Shown here: in pieces, positions 12,350 through 25,297 of the stretch
Position numbering within the stretch: position 1 is the stretch's first letter
Layout of the letters: each line of letters begins with the position of its first letter
NCBI GenBank assembly: GCA_950022655.1
Contig: OX465583.1
Location: forward strand, 38,157,360 to 38,221,359
Direction: 5' to 3'
Length of the DNA: 64,000 nt
Source: Alentia gelatinosa
Taxonomy: Eukaryota; Annelida; Polychaeta; Phyllodocida; Polynoidae
Notes under the pieces: generated by a model
The model's input: only the letters and a program-made list of their open reading frames with translations
What the model was told of the DNA's origin: nothing
Database searches by the model: none
Translations under genes and position numbers: made by a program

Positions 12350-12900
12350 TGATACGGCAGAGAAATGGGGTCGGGCAGAGGAAGAAAGTAGGTAGTGAGA
12401 GGATCATGGGTACAAAAACAGAAGCGATGGCAAGGCAGAACAAGGAGGTCAGAGAACGGAAGAAATGATAAGTAACAACATGAATCCAGACATGGAAAGG
12501 GAAGAAAGGTCAATACAGAAAACAAGGTGGTAACTGTTAGACCCAACCGTCTAGGTCAGGGAAGAAAAGTGCAATGATTATAGATAAAGCGGAGTTCATG
12601 GCAGAACTAAAGCAATGTGTGTGAGGCGGGGTAATAGGAAGGAAGCACAGGGGATGGGGGTATAGAGTTGTTTATCGGTTCTCTGAGGTGTAAAGGGCAG
12701 AAGAAATGGCGCCAATACACATCCATGAAAGGCCTTGAACCAGGCCACTCGCGCACGAGGTGGAGAACTCAGAGCGGACAGCAAATAGTGAGATCAATAA
12801 AACCCTCCCAGTATAGAAACCATCGGGAAGATAAGGGGAGGAAGGGCACGGGTTGTTACACCCGTCCCTCCCGGAGAAAGCACGCGGGTGTGCGTCTGGC
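12350..12900. other. Purine-rich tract
   Basis: The plus strand is strongly A/G-biased. Pyrimidine-rich reverse frames (12334-12546, 12596-12784) look like Leu/Ser/Pro peptides but are explained by composition. Confidence 0.5.
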
Positions 12901-13740
12901 ACGATAGCAAACCACGAGTGTGAAGATAGGAGAAGCATAAAAAAACAAGTAACCGTGAAGAAGGTGGATCTTCTGAAGGATGATAGCATGAGCTGGGTCA
13001 ACAGACGCGAAAAGGCGAACTAGGAAACAGGTATGATGTAGAATGATAGATGAGACGCATAAATCAGTCAAGTGACAGCCTCTATATAGACAGGATTCGA
13101 TATGTGGGTGTAGAGGTTGATGCACTATACTACAGTCTGAGGTATGAAATTGAAGGTGACTTATATAGACTGGGTTTAGTGGTTGGATTAAACTGGTGCA
13201 GTACGTTAAAAATGCTGTGGAAGGTTAAAATCTCTCCAGTATTAATTCATTTATGTATTCTATATTTTCGTTCTTATTTTCGTTAATTTAGGTGTTAAGC
13301 TCTTACATGTTTAGTATATGAATATTTACAATAGCGGCATGAAAAACGAATCAGGGAAACAGAGTGTCTGAATCTCAGATAACCTTTATCTGCTTCGCAC
13401 AGACAACCTCAAACTAATAGTTGTCGACAACTGTTATACGGCTTATGTACCGCTGATCCCATATAAACAACAAGGTTTCATTCATTGCTTCTTATTATGA
13501 ATAACGTAGGCTATGAGCTGGAAGGGTCATAGCCTGTGGATTATTACCACTTTTTCTATGACAGTCAGTGCTACCCTAAAGGTAAACAAGTGTTTTTACG
13601 TTTCCTCCCCATGAAGGAAACCCACGGCTGCTACATGAAGACAATAACATCGATAGTGTATTTGTTGCCTTTGTTATAAACAAGGTCTCAGCATCTCTTA
13701 CAGAAGACATAAAAAGAGAATTTTTGTTTAGGAAACTTAC

Positions 13741-13845
13741 CAAGTACCACTGTTTTTCCCAGAGAGGATCCCTCATCGGTAGGTAGGGGGTCTGGTAGTC
13801 TCTTTTTACTCTCCTTTTAGCAACCTGTTGCTCTACCCATCGAAC
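13741..13845 (-). CDS. Furin-like proprotein convertase, prodomain-cleavage exon
   Basis: This exon is 105 bp (35 codons), phase 0 at both ends. It encodes VRWVEQQVAKRRVKRDYQ and, after a short linker, DPLWEKQWYL. RRVKR followed by Asp is the primary autocleavage site where the inhibitory prodomain is cut from the catalytic domain. DP-W-QWYL is the conserved entry to the catalytic domain. The acceptor is TTATCTTCAAACAG and the donor is TTG|GTAAGT. It splices in frame to the 8509-8643 exon across 5.1 kb. The upstream signal-peptide and prodomain exons must lie at higher coordinates and were not recognised. Both exons are intact with consensus splice sites, so there is no sign of a pseudogene. 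Confidence 0.93.
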
Positions 13846-14559
13846 CTGTTTGAAGATAAAATAAATATACATAATTAGTTGCCTGACGAGTTCGTATTTA
13901 ATTATTCAAATTAAAAACAGCATGGATTCTCCAGATTTTGCATCGATACCATTTTTCATGAGTTTGTTGCGTGATAATTGTCCTCGCCGGAGAAGAGAAA
14001 CCACGTTTTATTGCTGCCTCGTGTCTCGGACAAATTAGCCGCGGGCGAGCAGGTTTTCAACTCTCCTCAAAAGAAAGCTGGGAAACGTGAGGAAACAAAG
14101 TTAGGGTGATGTTCCTTCTAAATGAAAACTTGCGCCATCTGATGACATTGGATCCTTGTGTTGTCGCGGCTGGTCTGCTTGTCACTTTCGAGAGTAACTA
14201 CGATACTTTGCAGACAGAAACGATTCATATGGTTAACATCGACAAAACTGTGGCGTCAACACGAAATATTGCTTTGAATTTCTGTTGCGCGTTCGATGAA
14301 CTCAGCTTACTTTATCAAAATAATGGTTTATTGGGGGGGGGGGGGGAATCACCGCTTTTGAGTCATCCCTTTGCAGTGAACAGTTATCATTATTACTCAA
14401 TGATTATACAGCTCCTATGCTGGTAACTTGACTTGATCGATTAATCGAAAAACCATACTGACAAACCACTAATGCCAATACTTGTACATAATTAGTAGAT
14501 GACTTGTCTATCTGAGGGACCCAGCCCAAACGAAATCTAAGTTATCTAAACTGTATCAG
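13846..14559. other. Non-coding stretch upstream of prodomain exon
   Basis: Probably intron of the convertase gene. It contains a 14-base G run (14333-14346) inside a short frame (14106-14426) that has no recognisable domain. Confidence 0.45.
14333..14346 (+). repeat. Poly(G) run, 14 bases
   Basis: An uninterrupted run of 14 G. Such runs are length-unstable and a likely site of assembly error. Confidence 0.95.
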
Positions 14560-15144
14560 GCAAATACCTCATGTTAAATACCACGATATTTGATTAATTC
14601 GCACAATAAAAACATTCCGGAGCGTTTGCCAGATGCCTCGAAACTCACAAAGTGAGACACTATGGACTACATGACAATGTAGCCGGATGTGACCATTGCG
14701 CATACGCGAAAATATCTAAATGACGGTTACTCTCCTGATCGTAGTCTCTGTGACTTGCGGTTTAGCTTGATGAACTAAGACTTCAGTCACATCCTTCAAA
14801 CGAAGTCTAGGTTTCTTAGCGGTATATATAGGAAGCAAACATCTGCCTGGAGAGTGAATCTAACTCGCGCATACGCAAATCACTTCCGGATGAGTATGGT
14901 AATGTATTTGCCAAGTTGAGAGAGAGTGACGGTGCCAATGGAGTCGGTTTAAGGACAGTTTTGGCGAATTATAACCAATCTAAGGTATATCATGATAATA
15001 AAAAAATACAGTGATGATGCCAATTCGGTGATACTCATTCTCAGAGTCGATGTTAGATCGTTCAGAACGAGTTCGAAGAACTCGTTCTGAACGATTTATC
15101 GTCGACACCTCGAATAGGTATCACCATCATAACTATATGTATTT
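14560..15144 (-). repeat. Dispersed hairpin-ended repeat, copy B
   Basis: On the minus strand it follows the same block order as copy A (5812-6303) with diverged spacing. It begins with a long imperfect palindrome (15009-15144). The palindrome's centre is a perfect hairpin, with 18-bp arms at 15057-15074 and 15078-15095 and a 3-base loop. Shared words with copy A include GGCATCATCACT, CGCCAAAACTG and GTTTCGAGGC. It is in opposite orientation to copy A, with both furin exons between them. Confidence 0.72.
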
Positions 15145-18100
15145 ACTTAATACACCCCAGTGTGGACAAACACGCCGACTACAATATTAAAACAAAGAAC
15201 CCAAGAGGAAGCGAAACCCACTTTGATGAAGTCCATAGGTTTTGATGGATTGAGAAAACGTCTGATGCACAAAAGATATCTAGAATATTTACAGAGGCCT
15301 GAGACATCTAATGAACAATCACCTGGTGGTGTAAGGACGAGTACTATGTGTTGCGAAATGAGCAGAGAATAGAGTGGAAGCTTTCGTTTACTCAGCCCCT
15401 TCCCATTTACCAGTGGATGGTGCTTTAAGAGAATTTTATAGGTGACTCTAACAAGAAACCCCAGTTAACTGCCTTCTACTTTATCTCACTTTACTCTAGC
15501 TGCCCTCAGAGGAGTCCCTAATGGAAAACCCCTTAAAATCACCTTTTAAACCCCAATCTTTTTTCCAGTTTATTCTCAGTAAATATTATCCAAAGAATGA
15601 TAACAATACTAAATTTTCATGTCATTGCTTTGCGATGGCACATCGACAAAACTGATTACGTCTTAAGCATATATATTTTATGAATTAGAAAAAATATTTC
15701 ATGTAGAGGTAAATGCGTAAATTCTTCACAAGGATCAAACGAGACTACTTATTCATTACTTTGTAAGAAAATATGTAAGATCGCTATGTGGGATACATGG
15801 CAAGAATAAGCAGTAACCTAGCTTCGTTCTGTCAGAGCTCCCTTCACAACCAATTAGGGTACAATAACGGATGAAATACAAAGTGGGTATGATAAAAACA
15901 AGGTATGGTACATCATTGCGTTCCGTTGTGCTTGTATCAAAGGAGCCTAACAGTCTTGTAGAAGAGGGGATATGTTTTTGTACATATAGTGTTAGCAATA
16001 AGACTAAGGAAAGCAGTATATCTATTACTCTGTTATGGATTAAGTACATATATCGGGCAATAACTCCAACGAGTCGTGTGTCTTAATTGGGGATTCACGA
16101 GGTATTTCCAACTAGTGGTCAGATTCGCACTGCATTCGACCTACAGAAAGGTCGTTGTAAAAAGACAGCAAATAGAATCCCCAATCCCGCTTTTACATCA
16201 TCAGCAAATTGCACGCAATGGGCGGTCAAGGCAGTGCAGTCTATTAGGGCTGCTTTATGATTCCACCATTAGAGCTGCCGATGAGGAAAAACACACCCCC
16301 AGCTAGGCTTCCCAGCTCAACTAAACTCCATTTCAGGTTGCCCCTTAGGGCAGTTAGGCCAAACTCTTTCCTGTCCTAATCTGCCCTTTTGGGCCCTCCA
16401 GCCGCATCCAGCTGGCCTTGCTTAACTGTGTCCTGTTTCATGTTGCATGATATTTTGTCCATGTTACTCTCTTCTAACGACCTTTACTGCATCACATAAG
16501 CTCCACACGCTGCCATTCTAGCGCGGCCTGAATCAGAACCTTATTGTACCCCTTCATCATCCGCCCGTCCCTTAAGCCCCTCTCCACCAGCACGAGCTGC
16601 ATGGCCGTCTCTCTAAACCTGGGGTAATTTCTTAGAAATAACCCTGGGATTTTCTCCAATTAGGCCTTTATACTGAGCTCTTCTCTCAAGGTAATTACAT
16701 GTTTTTGAACAATCATTCCTGCTACTATATATACGATAGGTGTGGTAACTAGTATACTTATATACATGTATACTAGTAAATACAAGGGGCAGTCTTTTCC
16801 CAAGTTTATTCTGGATTTAGATGTAGGTCAAATCGCCTGTATACTTGAGAATCACATATATTCATAAGATTCATTTTAAGAACTGCCATCTAAATGTATA
16901 TAGAAGGCAGAACGGCCATATTGCCAATCTAGAGTTGATTGCCACTTCACTCGGGCCTGGGGACACATTTTTCAAGTCCGTCCGAACCGGTCGCGCCAAT
17001 ATAGTTGTGTGAGTTGGGGTAGAAAGTCTGGTAATGTCCAAGCACGCACTCCTCATCTGCACTGTGAGGTGCCATGAAGGCATCAAGGACTAATCGGAAA
17101 GTGTGGGTCATTGCCCATCTTGCGATGCATCTAATACTAGAATGGAAAGGAGAGGCTTTTTTTAAATTAAAAAAAAAAGGTTTCCGTTTATAAGGAAGGG
17201 CGTCACATCGTAAGGCATATGTGGATCACTCAATGACCATCGGATGGTGTAAAACCATATCACTTACTTGTAAATTGTATTCAACCTGGTCTGGTAGCGA
17301 AAGTCAATTTTGGAGGTGAACCTTGCTTTGGCATCCATACAATGGTTTTTTTAACGATATTTCATCTCTGGATTCTTCTTATTTCAAGTCCGCCTGATGC
17401 GACACTTAAATATTTGGGCAAATCAAGTTTCGTGTATACATTGATCAATTATTGCCTCTACAAAAATCAATGATCTTATAAATCTAGGAAAATGATGACT
17501 CAAGACGTCTCCCGATCTGGCACGGTGGTGCCTCAAGGCATCACCGACCATGAATGGGCTGACTTTACTACCTTGGAGAAAGTGGCTGATATGAAGGAGA
17601 AAGGATGCACAAAACAGAGATCCTCCATTCAATATGAATATTGACAACTATTCGAAAACTGACAACTTACTGGAGAATGTTTGGACATGAAATCCTATCA
17701 TTATTACTAAGATACAGATGAAAAAGTCACATGTTAGTGTCTTATCTTTTTTTCCTGTTAGTCATTATCTACTTTATAAAGGTTTTAAACCTAGCTATTT
17801 TAGGTATAACCCTCTCGTCGCCAGATTAACTGTCCAATTATTTCTGCCTGCATGGAGTTGTCCCTCTGTATTAACTACTATATAAGGAATAGAGTAGTCC
17901 CTGTAGCCAATGACTGAATTCGGAGCAAACCACGACCTTCACCCTGACCTCCTTACATGATATTTATAGCGCCTTGGGACGCTTCTACAGTCGAGAGTTG
18001 ACCTAAAATCTAATGGGCCACAACCACCCTCCTGCTGTATATCTTTCCACAGGGTGTACTGGATTACTCTCAAATTCGATACAATGATTCAGTCTCAATC

Positions 18101-19805
18101 CATTCTATTTCACAAACTAAATCTTTCTCTGAAAACAACTCAAAAAGATTAAAACAACTAATAATCTCATCACTTTGGTATAATATATTGCTATCTATAT
18201 TCAATAGTCTTGTAGCGGTCTCTGGCTCTGGCCCTGTGGAGGATAGACTATCCTTGGAAAGATCATATAGAAACCCCTTCCCAGCGATATGCCACCCTAT
18301 GCACTATTACATAGGTCAGTTCAGTCCTTTCAGTATGTATGAACAAAACCTAGTCAAACAAAAGCACACTCCTGAAGTTTAATAAACAGTGGATGCTTAT
18401 TAACTTCTTCCTGAGGTGATCCGGTAAGATCATCACCAAAGTACAGTACCTTGGCATAGTGTGCCAAGTAAAGCCGAGGAGGCTAATCCAGATACTGGAG
18501 TACTGGACTCACCTGCCTCCGAGAGGGTTCAGAAAAAACCTACAAACGAGGCACCAAGGATTCACTCCTCTCGCAGAGAATGCACATGAATGCCTGCCAA
18601 TCTACTGCATACCAAGCTTATATACAGGCCAAGTTACGCAATCTGGGTGACCCCTCAACACTTGCTTGAGTGGGTATGCCCGAATCACTGCACAGCAGGG
18701 ACTGACATCCTGCGCCCTCTGGTGAAGAGCAAAAGAACTGCCGCTAGACTGACCCCACCCCTGCAGTCTAACACTTTACGGGGGTGCTTGTATCAAAAGA
18801 TCCCTTCTTTTAATTGTTGGTATTAATTAGCAATATTTTCTATGATTATATAGAGCCAGGTGGTTCCGCAAATTATGAAAAAATAAGTCGTCATCACATG
18901 TCATACCTGAAAATCTAGGCTCAGAAATCTCCTGCTCCAGGTACAAACAGGTAACACGGATGTGAACTATAGAATATTCACCCTCAGTGTTTCACTCAGA
19001 GTTGAGCGCCCAGGAGACCCTCCTTCAGGTGCAATAAGATAAGCGCTCCATGGTCGTTCTAATATCTCTGTAATAACTCTCTCTGTAATAACCATAACCC
19101 CCATACCCTCCGTCATCCCCATTACAAATATGACGCGCTGTACGATAAGAAGCCACCAAGAAACTGCAGATCACATGCTCACGTCAGGAGTAGGTGAGTA
19201 AATGATAGGTGTTCTGCAACCCCCCAAGGTGGGGCTGTTATCAAATATCGTTACCCTGTCTCTTCTACTTCATGCGCAAGACGGTGTTCTATGTACAGAG
19301 CCCTTCACTTGATAATAACAGACCGGCGATTCACAGTTTTTGTTAGAAGAGAGCCTCACAGCCATCCCCACAATCATAAATACAGCCTCCATCATAGAAT
19401 CAGTAGTTTCAGTTTTTGTTCTATTTACCCTGCCGGTTTGCCATTGCAGACGGTTCCATTTTCTAATTAACTTTGATGGCGACTGAAATAAAAGCCGACA
19501 TGGATTAAGGTCTCCCTTCCAATGACCTGTCTGAGACGAGTCCTCTCTAAGAATTGATAAAAGCCTGTGATAAAGTTTTGTAAATTGCATGGTTAGCCAG
19601 GTAATCAACTGCACCAATGATGGGACAAAGGTCCCTTCAATAAAGCATATCAGCAAGCAAATATAAGCCAGTATGTATTTGTACATTCTATGGGCTTTGA
19701 TACGCGCTCTAGGTGCATGTAGGCGTATTTGAGCTAGATTGACTTCAGGCTAAATATGCCTGGCAGAGAAAGGTAGATCCATGACATAATTCTTGGCGAT
19801 TAGGA

Positions 19806-19808
<3 letters not shown>
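15145..19808. other. Non-coding stretch
   Basis: No exon was recognised. A CTCF-like motif lies at 18711-18725. The frames at 18427-18826 vaguely recall the thumb region of LINE reverse transcriptases but are not convincing. Many short frames without domains are present. Confidence 0.45.
18711..18725 (-). promoter_or_regulatory. CTCF-like motif
   Basis: The minus strand reads TCACCAGAGGGCGCA, close to the CTCF core CCACCAGAGGGCGC. Confidence 0.4.

Positions 19809-19846
<38 letters not shown>
19809..19846. repeat. (AT)n microsatellite
   Basis: An uninterrupted AT dinucleotide run of 38 bases. Confidence 0.98.
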
Positions 19847-19848
<2 letters not shown>

Positions 19849-21009
19849 TATCATCTATAAATAAGTATGTCTGTCTTATCAGTACGTCTCTGGCATTATT
19901 TGTGCTTTTCATCTGAGGTTAATCTTTGCCCCAACCAAATATTCACATGGTATGTGGCAGATCGCTTCATCGACTAAGAGGTCAACTCCTGCCATGAATC
20001 TCTGATGCTTATTTCGCTTGTGAAAGCTTATTCAGTACTGAAATTCAATTTGGACGGGCTCGTCAATACTGAAAGCTTCAGCAGCACTTGCGGCTTCGGC
20101 TGACTTAGTGAAGCCCTAGTTGAACTTTGATGAGTTCTCCAGTTGTCTGGGCCGCTTCGGACGGTGATGAATTGACCACAGATGCGAGTAGAGGTCGTAC
20201 TGTCCTTAACGATCTGTCGATAATAACACATGAAAACAGCAACAAGAAAGGGTGCTTCCGGGCAGATTGATTGGTTAACATTTCGGAATTTCAAGTTGAA
20301 TTCGTTAACAGGGATATGTAAGTCTAATATACCAGGCTGGGATTCCATCTACATTATTTGATATATCTTACTAAAGTATACTTCGTCCTCGCAAATGTTA
20401 GAGTGTTTACACTTGCTCCTCCTCTAGCTCACACCCTCCCCTGGAAGCATGGAAGTGGCTCGATGATGGTAGCATCACATGAAAATCGGTAGGGGCTTTA
20501 AATCTTTCAAATCTGTAGGACCTTCTATGGAGCTTATAATGCCAATGTCTTCATTTTGAAAACTTAGAAGGTAGTCATTCAAACGTGGAACTGTACTGCA
20601 GTAAGGTACAAGAGGGACACAAGTCCATGCTGATGTAGATATTCGGACTGAAACTAATAATCCAGCCCACTTCAAGTTAGCTGACTCAAGCCAATATCTC
20701 TAGAGCTGTGTAATCCAACACATATAATACCAACCTCTACTATAAAGATATATACATACTCTGCGCTTCTTCCACCATATGGTAAAATAAAGTGGGCTTT
20801 GTCTAACAGCAGGCTTCATACCGTGCACCACCGTGACTAACGATATTGTGAACTATTCATACCATGTGCAACACTTCGGTAGCAAGTTAAACACCATATC
20901 TATGAGAAGGCTGGCTGGAATACTGGTGTGAGCAGAAACTAATAGATACGAATTGCTTAGAAGCAAACGCGAGCCGAGGTAGGGGGCTCAAAAATCTTAT
21001 TTATGGAGG
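19847..21009. other. Non-coding stretch
   Basis: No exon was recognised. The minus-strand frames at 20028-20348 and 20475-20675 are open but show no family signature. Confidence 0.4.
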
Positions 21010-21330
21010 GGACTTGATGCATAATGTAGACTCTCGTGTGAGGTGTCCATGTATGGCTAAACGGGTTATCTACACTCGCCGCCGGGGCCCCCGGCCGGAA
21101 ACTCGGCGCAGAGAGGGAATATTCTATCGGGACCCATTACAACAATCGCCGGAGCACGGCCACACCTCTCTAAACAGCCTCCTGTGGCTATTATGGACGT
21201 TCGTCCCGACGCTTCGCTGATCCCCGAACTGCCCGTCAGGTGTCACCACTAATCGCGTCAAGATAACAACGCGAGGAAAGGCGAGGTGCCGCGAGATCCC
21301 GCGAGACGTTGCCCCGGGCTCCTGTAGGCT
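21010..21330. promoter_or_regulatory. CpG-rich island, candidate regulatory region
   Basis: A sharp rise in CpG in an AT-rich neighbourhood, with words such as CGCCGCCGGGGCCC, CCGGCCGG and ATCCCGCGAGA. The last resembles the TCTCGCGAGA promoter motif. Which gene it would serve is unknown. Confidence 0.35.
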
Positions 21331-21399
21331 GGAGTCTGGAGTACGGCGAGCTCTCTACTATCGTCAATTGGAGCACGCCACCAGACGGAAAGTTAACGG

Positions 21400-22690
21400 T
21401 AGGCACCAAGCATATGGCAGGGGAGTAAAAGAGATGAAGAATGAATAATGACAGAAGGGCTGCTATAGGGAACATACTCAGAGAAGGATTTCAAGGGAAT
21501 GAGAAGGAATTCGTAATGGTAGGAAGACTATTGAAAGCATCACATTTAAATGCAGGACTATGGAAAAGATGATTGATTTGAGGGGTTGGGGGTAGGGAGT
21601 CAGATTTGAGGGGCGGGGGAGTCAGTTTCGGGCTACATGCGGCAGGACAGGAGGAAAGAGAATGATTGAGAGACACGTCATCTGACATCACCACGCTTTG
21701 CAGATGGTACCAGTCGGCAACGTCCTGAAGGCAGGCAAAGAGTGGAGAGTGGGAGGAGGTCAACTGACAGCAACAAGCGCATAACAGGAGTGTGTGGAAA
21801 CTGAGAGATAGCTAACATAGGGGAAAGTCATCAGCAGAAGCCATGTTTAGTGCAAGACAGGGGAACGGTAGCAGAAACTCAACGTAGGGCACCACCCAAG
21901 GGTGGGAGTAAGTTTGTTGTAGGAACCATGCCTAGTGCAGGCATGTGGGAGACAGAGCAGTGAATCCCAGAGGAGAAAGTTGGAGCAAAGAGGGGCAAAT
22001 GCCGTGGGAAAGGATTGATGGATACATGAAGAGAATTAAACCCAAGGGGCATCTGGCTGGAAGAATTGTGGACAGCTGACTGAAGTTTGAGCAGGCTGTA
22101 AAAGAGATTGAGAAGGGCTGGTGGAGCTATAAACGGGTGATTAATCGTGGCAGGAATGTAGGCAGAGACAAGAAGTTGTAAGATGGGAATGTAGGAGGAG
22201 ACAAGGCCGAGATACGTGAACAAGGAGTTGATGGCTGAGTCTAAGAGAGATCAAGGAGGTGGGCGATAATTGCAGAACTTTTAAGGAAGTTGTAGACAGG
22301 ACTGCTATCGTCTGTAAGGGGACGTGAAAGGGGATGTATATGGTACCCAAATGAACTGCAGAAGAGAGCGCTGGGACGAGAGGGGGGGGGAAGTCAATGA
22401 ATGCTGGCTAGGTGGACTATAGTAGGCAGAAAAGGCCGACAGTGCGCCAGTAGATGGACTATGCAAAGGTGGGTATGTGGGGAGAGGGGCGGGGATCAGA
22501 CCTGAACTCCCGAGGGGCCTGGCAGTGGCAGGTGCTTAGCTGGGCTATCAGGTACGAGGATCCGTTCAGGGGTAGAGGGGTTGGTGTGTGAGAGGCAAGC
22601 ATCTGGGTCAAGGGTGGCATAGAAGATGGCCCTGCGTGGGATAGCAGTGGTAGTTGAGTGCAGTCTGCTCAAAGCAGCAATCAAGTGCGT
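21400..22690. other. Purine-rich tract of about 1.3 kb
   Basis: The plus strand is dominated by A and G, with a G run at 22382-22390. Pyrimidine-strand frames (21491-21763, 21879-22223, 22141-22350) give Leu/Pro/Ser-rich peptides explained by composition. Loosely repeated GGAGAC / GGCAGG words suggest old degenerate repeats. Confidence 0.5.
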
Positions 22691-25297
22691 CGAAATTTCA
22701 GGACAGGTGAATATTTCCCATTCGATTAGCCATTTTGTAGCTAGAAGAACTGAACATGTACAGCTTCCAACATATTGGTACTATATGAGATGAAGCATGA
22801 AGATAGGAAAGCTATTGAAATTATCAATTAGTTTTGTACTCTATGTTTGTCTTTAATTAGAAATGATACACGTGGAACCAATATGTGGTTTGTGTTATCA
22901 TTATCACCCGTCTTTTTGTATAAGTACATGAAGATTATCTGTCTCACATATATGCAGTAGCAAATGTTACTGGGGGTGGGGAATGATGCTAATCTTATTA
23001 AAATAACAAGGGTGGGACTGACTGGGGTTCAGTTGGACGTGTGCCACGTGGGCCATGTCTAAAGCACAACACAGAAGCTAACGAAACCTGACGGGTCTAT
23101 CACACAACACTCTTCAGGTCGGCAAGGCTAGCTCGCCATATGAGCCGTAATCACAGAGCCGATGGCCACGCTAGTCGTGGTTTGGTTGGTACAGTGCTGA
23201 CAGCCATCAAGGTTTACAGGTCCCCTCTTAAAGGGAACCTCTATACGTCCATAACCCATCCAATAATTTTCAACAAACCGAAACCGAAATACATTTTATT
23301 CTCTGATCATAAATGTTCTGTTGAGAGTGGGATTAAGATCTGTAGCCCCCGTACAAGGCAACACCCCAAACTTAAAACCAGTATCAGGACCATGGCTAGG
23401 GTTACCCAACTTTGTGACCTGATCCTTTGACCTAGGGAAAACGTACGTCATCACATAGCTACACAACTTGGGATAAATTTCTTAACCTGAAACAAGACCT
23501 TGCATCGAACTTTGGTCAAATTGATCAGTCTCCATGTGACAAATTTTCATTTTGTTAAGTTTGGAAAAGGATCATATTCAACTAGAAATAACCTACGTAG
23601 GCGTTTCTGCATAGGTAACGTAAACCATAGAGTACTATACGGCTCCCAGGAATACGTTCTGTGATCAGGGCTAGTCCCGTGGGTGGGAATTCGTACAATC
23701 TGTTCTGATTCTATAGCAACAGCTCATCCCCCAAGGTAATGAAATCATCAGGAATGTAATTTGATCACAAAATGACGCTGCACCATAAAGCATGTCTAGA
23801 TGATGCCTTCAGTACCCGCAACATTAACGTGACTGATGACATTAGCAGCGTATGACTTCATTTTTCTCCTTACTAACAGTGTGAGAGATAGAGGAGCGGT
23901 ACAGCAGAAGCCAACCGGCTTCACATGAGGTTATATATTTATTCATCGTACCACCTACAAGGTTTGGCATACCCCCTGCTCAACAGTCATAACCAACAGC
24001 CGTGAGAAAAACCCGGAGGTGCTCGGGGGTGCTCAGAGGGCACCCCTACAAAGGTCTCCCTGATAAGACCACCGTCATTTCAGACAGGTGCGGGGGTCTA
24101 CCTGTGAGTGGGCACATCTGGAGCATTACCACCAGGGGTCGCGGCAGTGTGGGGGCTGATTGCGGAGGCTTTCGGGAGCGGACAAGGTGGGTGGCTGATG
24201 TTGGATGGGCTTACACGATATACTGGTCACCTGTGTTACATCGCTCTTTCTGGGTCTGGTAATGAGGGCGGCACGGAGAAGCCAAAGACGGACCTGCTTG
24301 TTATGGTGGGTTTCATTTAGATTCGTGTTTCTGTAAGTGTGCCTGAGGTTTTTTTATGTACTGAGTTATTTATGTCCATGATCAAACCTATTAGATTTTA
24401 ATTACTCAAAGAAAACGCCATACTTCCCCAGGATTTTATGCCACATGTCAATTCCTTATAAACAATGATAGCAGATGACTAGCAAACTGCCTAGTATTTA
24501 AGTCAATAATAACACCTTGAGCTCACTTCCTACAGCATTAAATTGACTTTTATGAAGGACAAAAGACGTGTATCGCCATTGTAGCCTTCATCGCATGGAT
24601 CGCAAAATACAAATATTAGTTACCTGGGTTTGCCACCTGAGAAATAAATCTAATCATTCCTTGATGTTTGAAAGACTGGAACCCAAGGTTGCTCGGAGCC
24701 TCTCCATACTATAGTGAGCTGCTCAGTGAGTGTCTGTGCGTCCGACAGCTCATCTGGCGCACCTGGCTATTACGTCCAGAATCTTCTATTTACTTACACC
24801 TGCCGGCTCCTAACCGCCACAACCGCCCACACGTCCCCCCTGTATGGTCACCTGTTCAGGTGGTTCCCGTGTGTACACAACCCCTTCCCTCCATGTTATG
24901 CCGCGTGTTCTGCTTATTTTTCCCTCATGTTTTGCTGAATGTTCTTTGATCTCTTCACGGCACGAGGCTAACAACGCACCTACAGACAGGGCCAGGACCT
25001 TCAGAGGAAAAACGATGTTTTATTTTGCCGCCGTCAATTTCCTGTTGTTGTTACACTGTGATATAACAAGTACAACTTAACAGTGTCGTAGATCGGTTTG
25101 ATCGTAAATTTATTTGGAGAAGCAGTTATACAAGATTTCAGCGAAGTAAATACTTTTTACAAAAATATATTCTTTTCAATATAGATCTTTCCAAATGACA
25201 ATGTCATGCATCACTTTCCCCACCTATCTTCCATCTTTTCACTTGCTACCTACCTAGCCATTTTTTATTTGATCCATATTGACTCTCATTCTCGCAA
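22691..25297. other. Non-coding stretch
   Basis: No exon was recognised. One CTCF-like motif lies at 24127-24147. Overlapping frames near 24668-25080 lack any domain signature. Confidence 0.4.
24127..24147 (+). promoter_or_regulatory. CTCF-like motif (weaker)
   Basis: ACCACCAGGGGTCGCGGCAG departs from the CTCF core at one or two positions. Confidence 0.25.

Larger units (their letters stand above)
8644..13740 (-). other. Furin-gene intron (5,097 bp)
   Basis: A GT-AG intron bounded by GTAAGT (13735-13740) and TTTTTTGCAG (8644-8653). The inside is non-coding. It holds an A-rich run near 10528-10548, a purine-rich block (12350-12900), and a TCACGTGA E-box (11510-11517) 36 bases from a CTCF-like motif (11554-11569). 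Short open frames inside it show no domain. Confidence 0.85.

Noticed and set aside
18427..18826. Frames with KVQYLGI and a KLIYRPSYAIWV-like stretch that recall the end of a LINE reverse transcriptase
   Set aside because: The two resemblances are in different frames, very short, and lack the core motifs such as YADD. A frameshift-tolerant search would be needed to revive the idea.
20028..20348. 106-codon minus-strand frame considered as a furin prodomain exon
   Set aside because: It contains none of the prodomain features and no splice borders joining in phase 0 to 13845.
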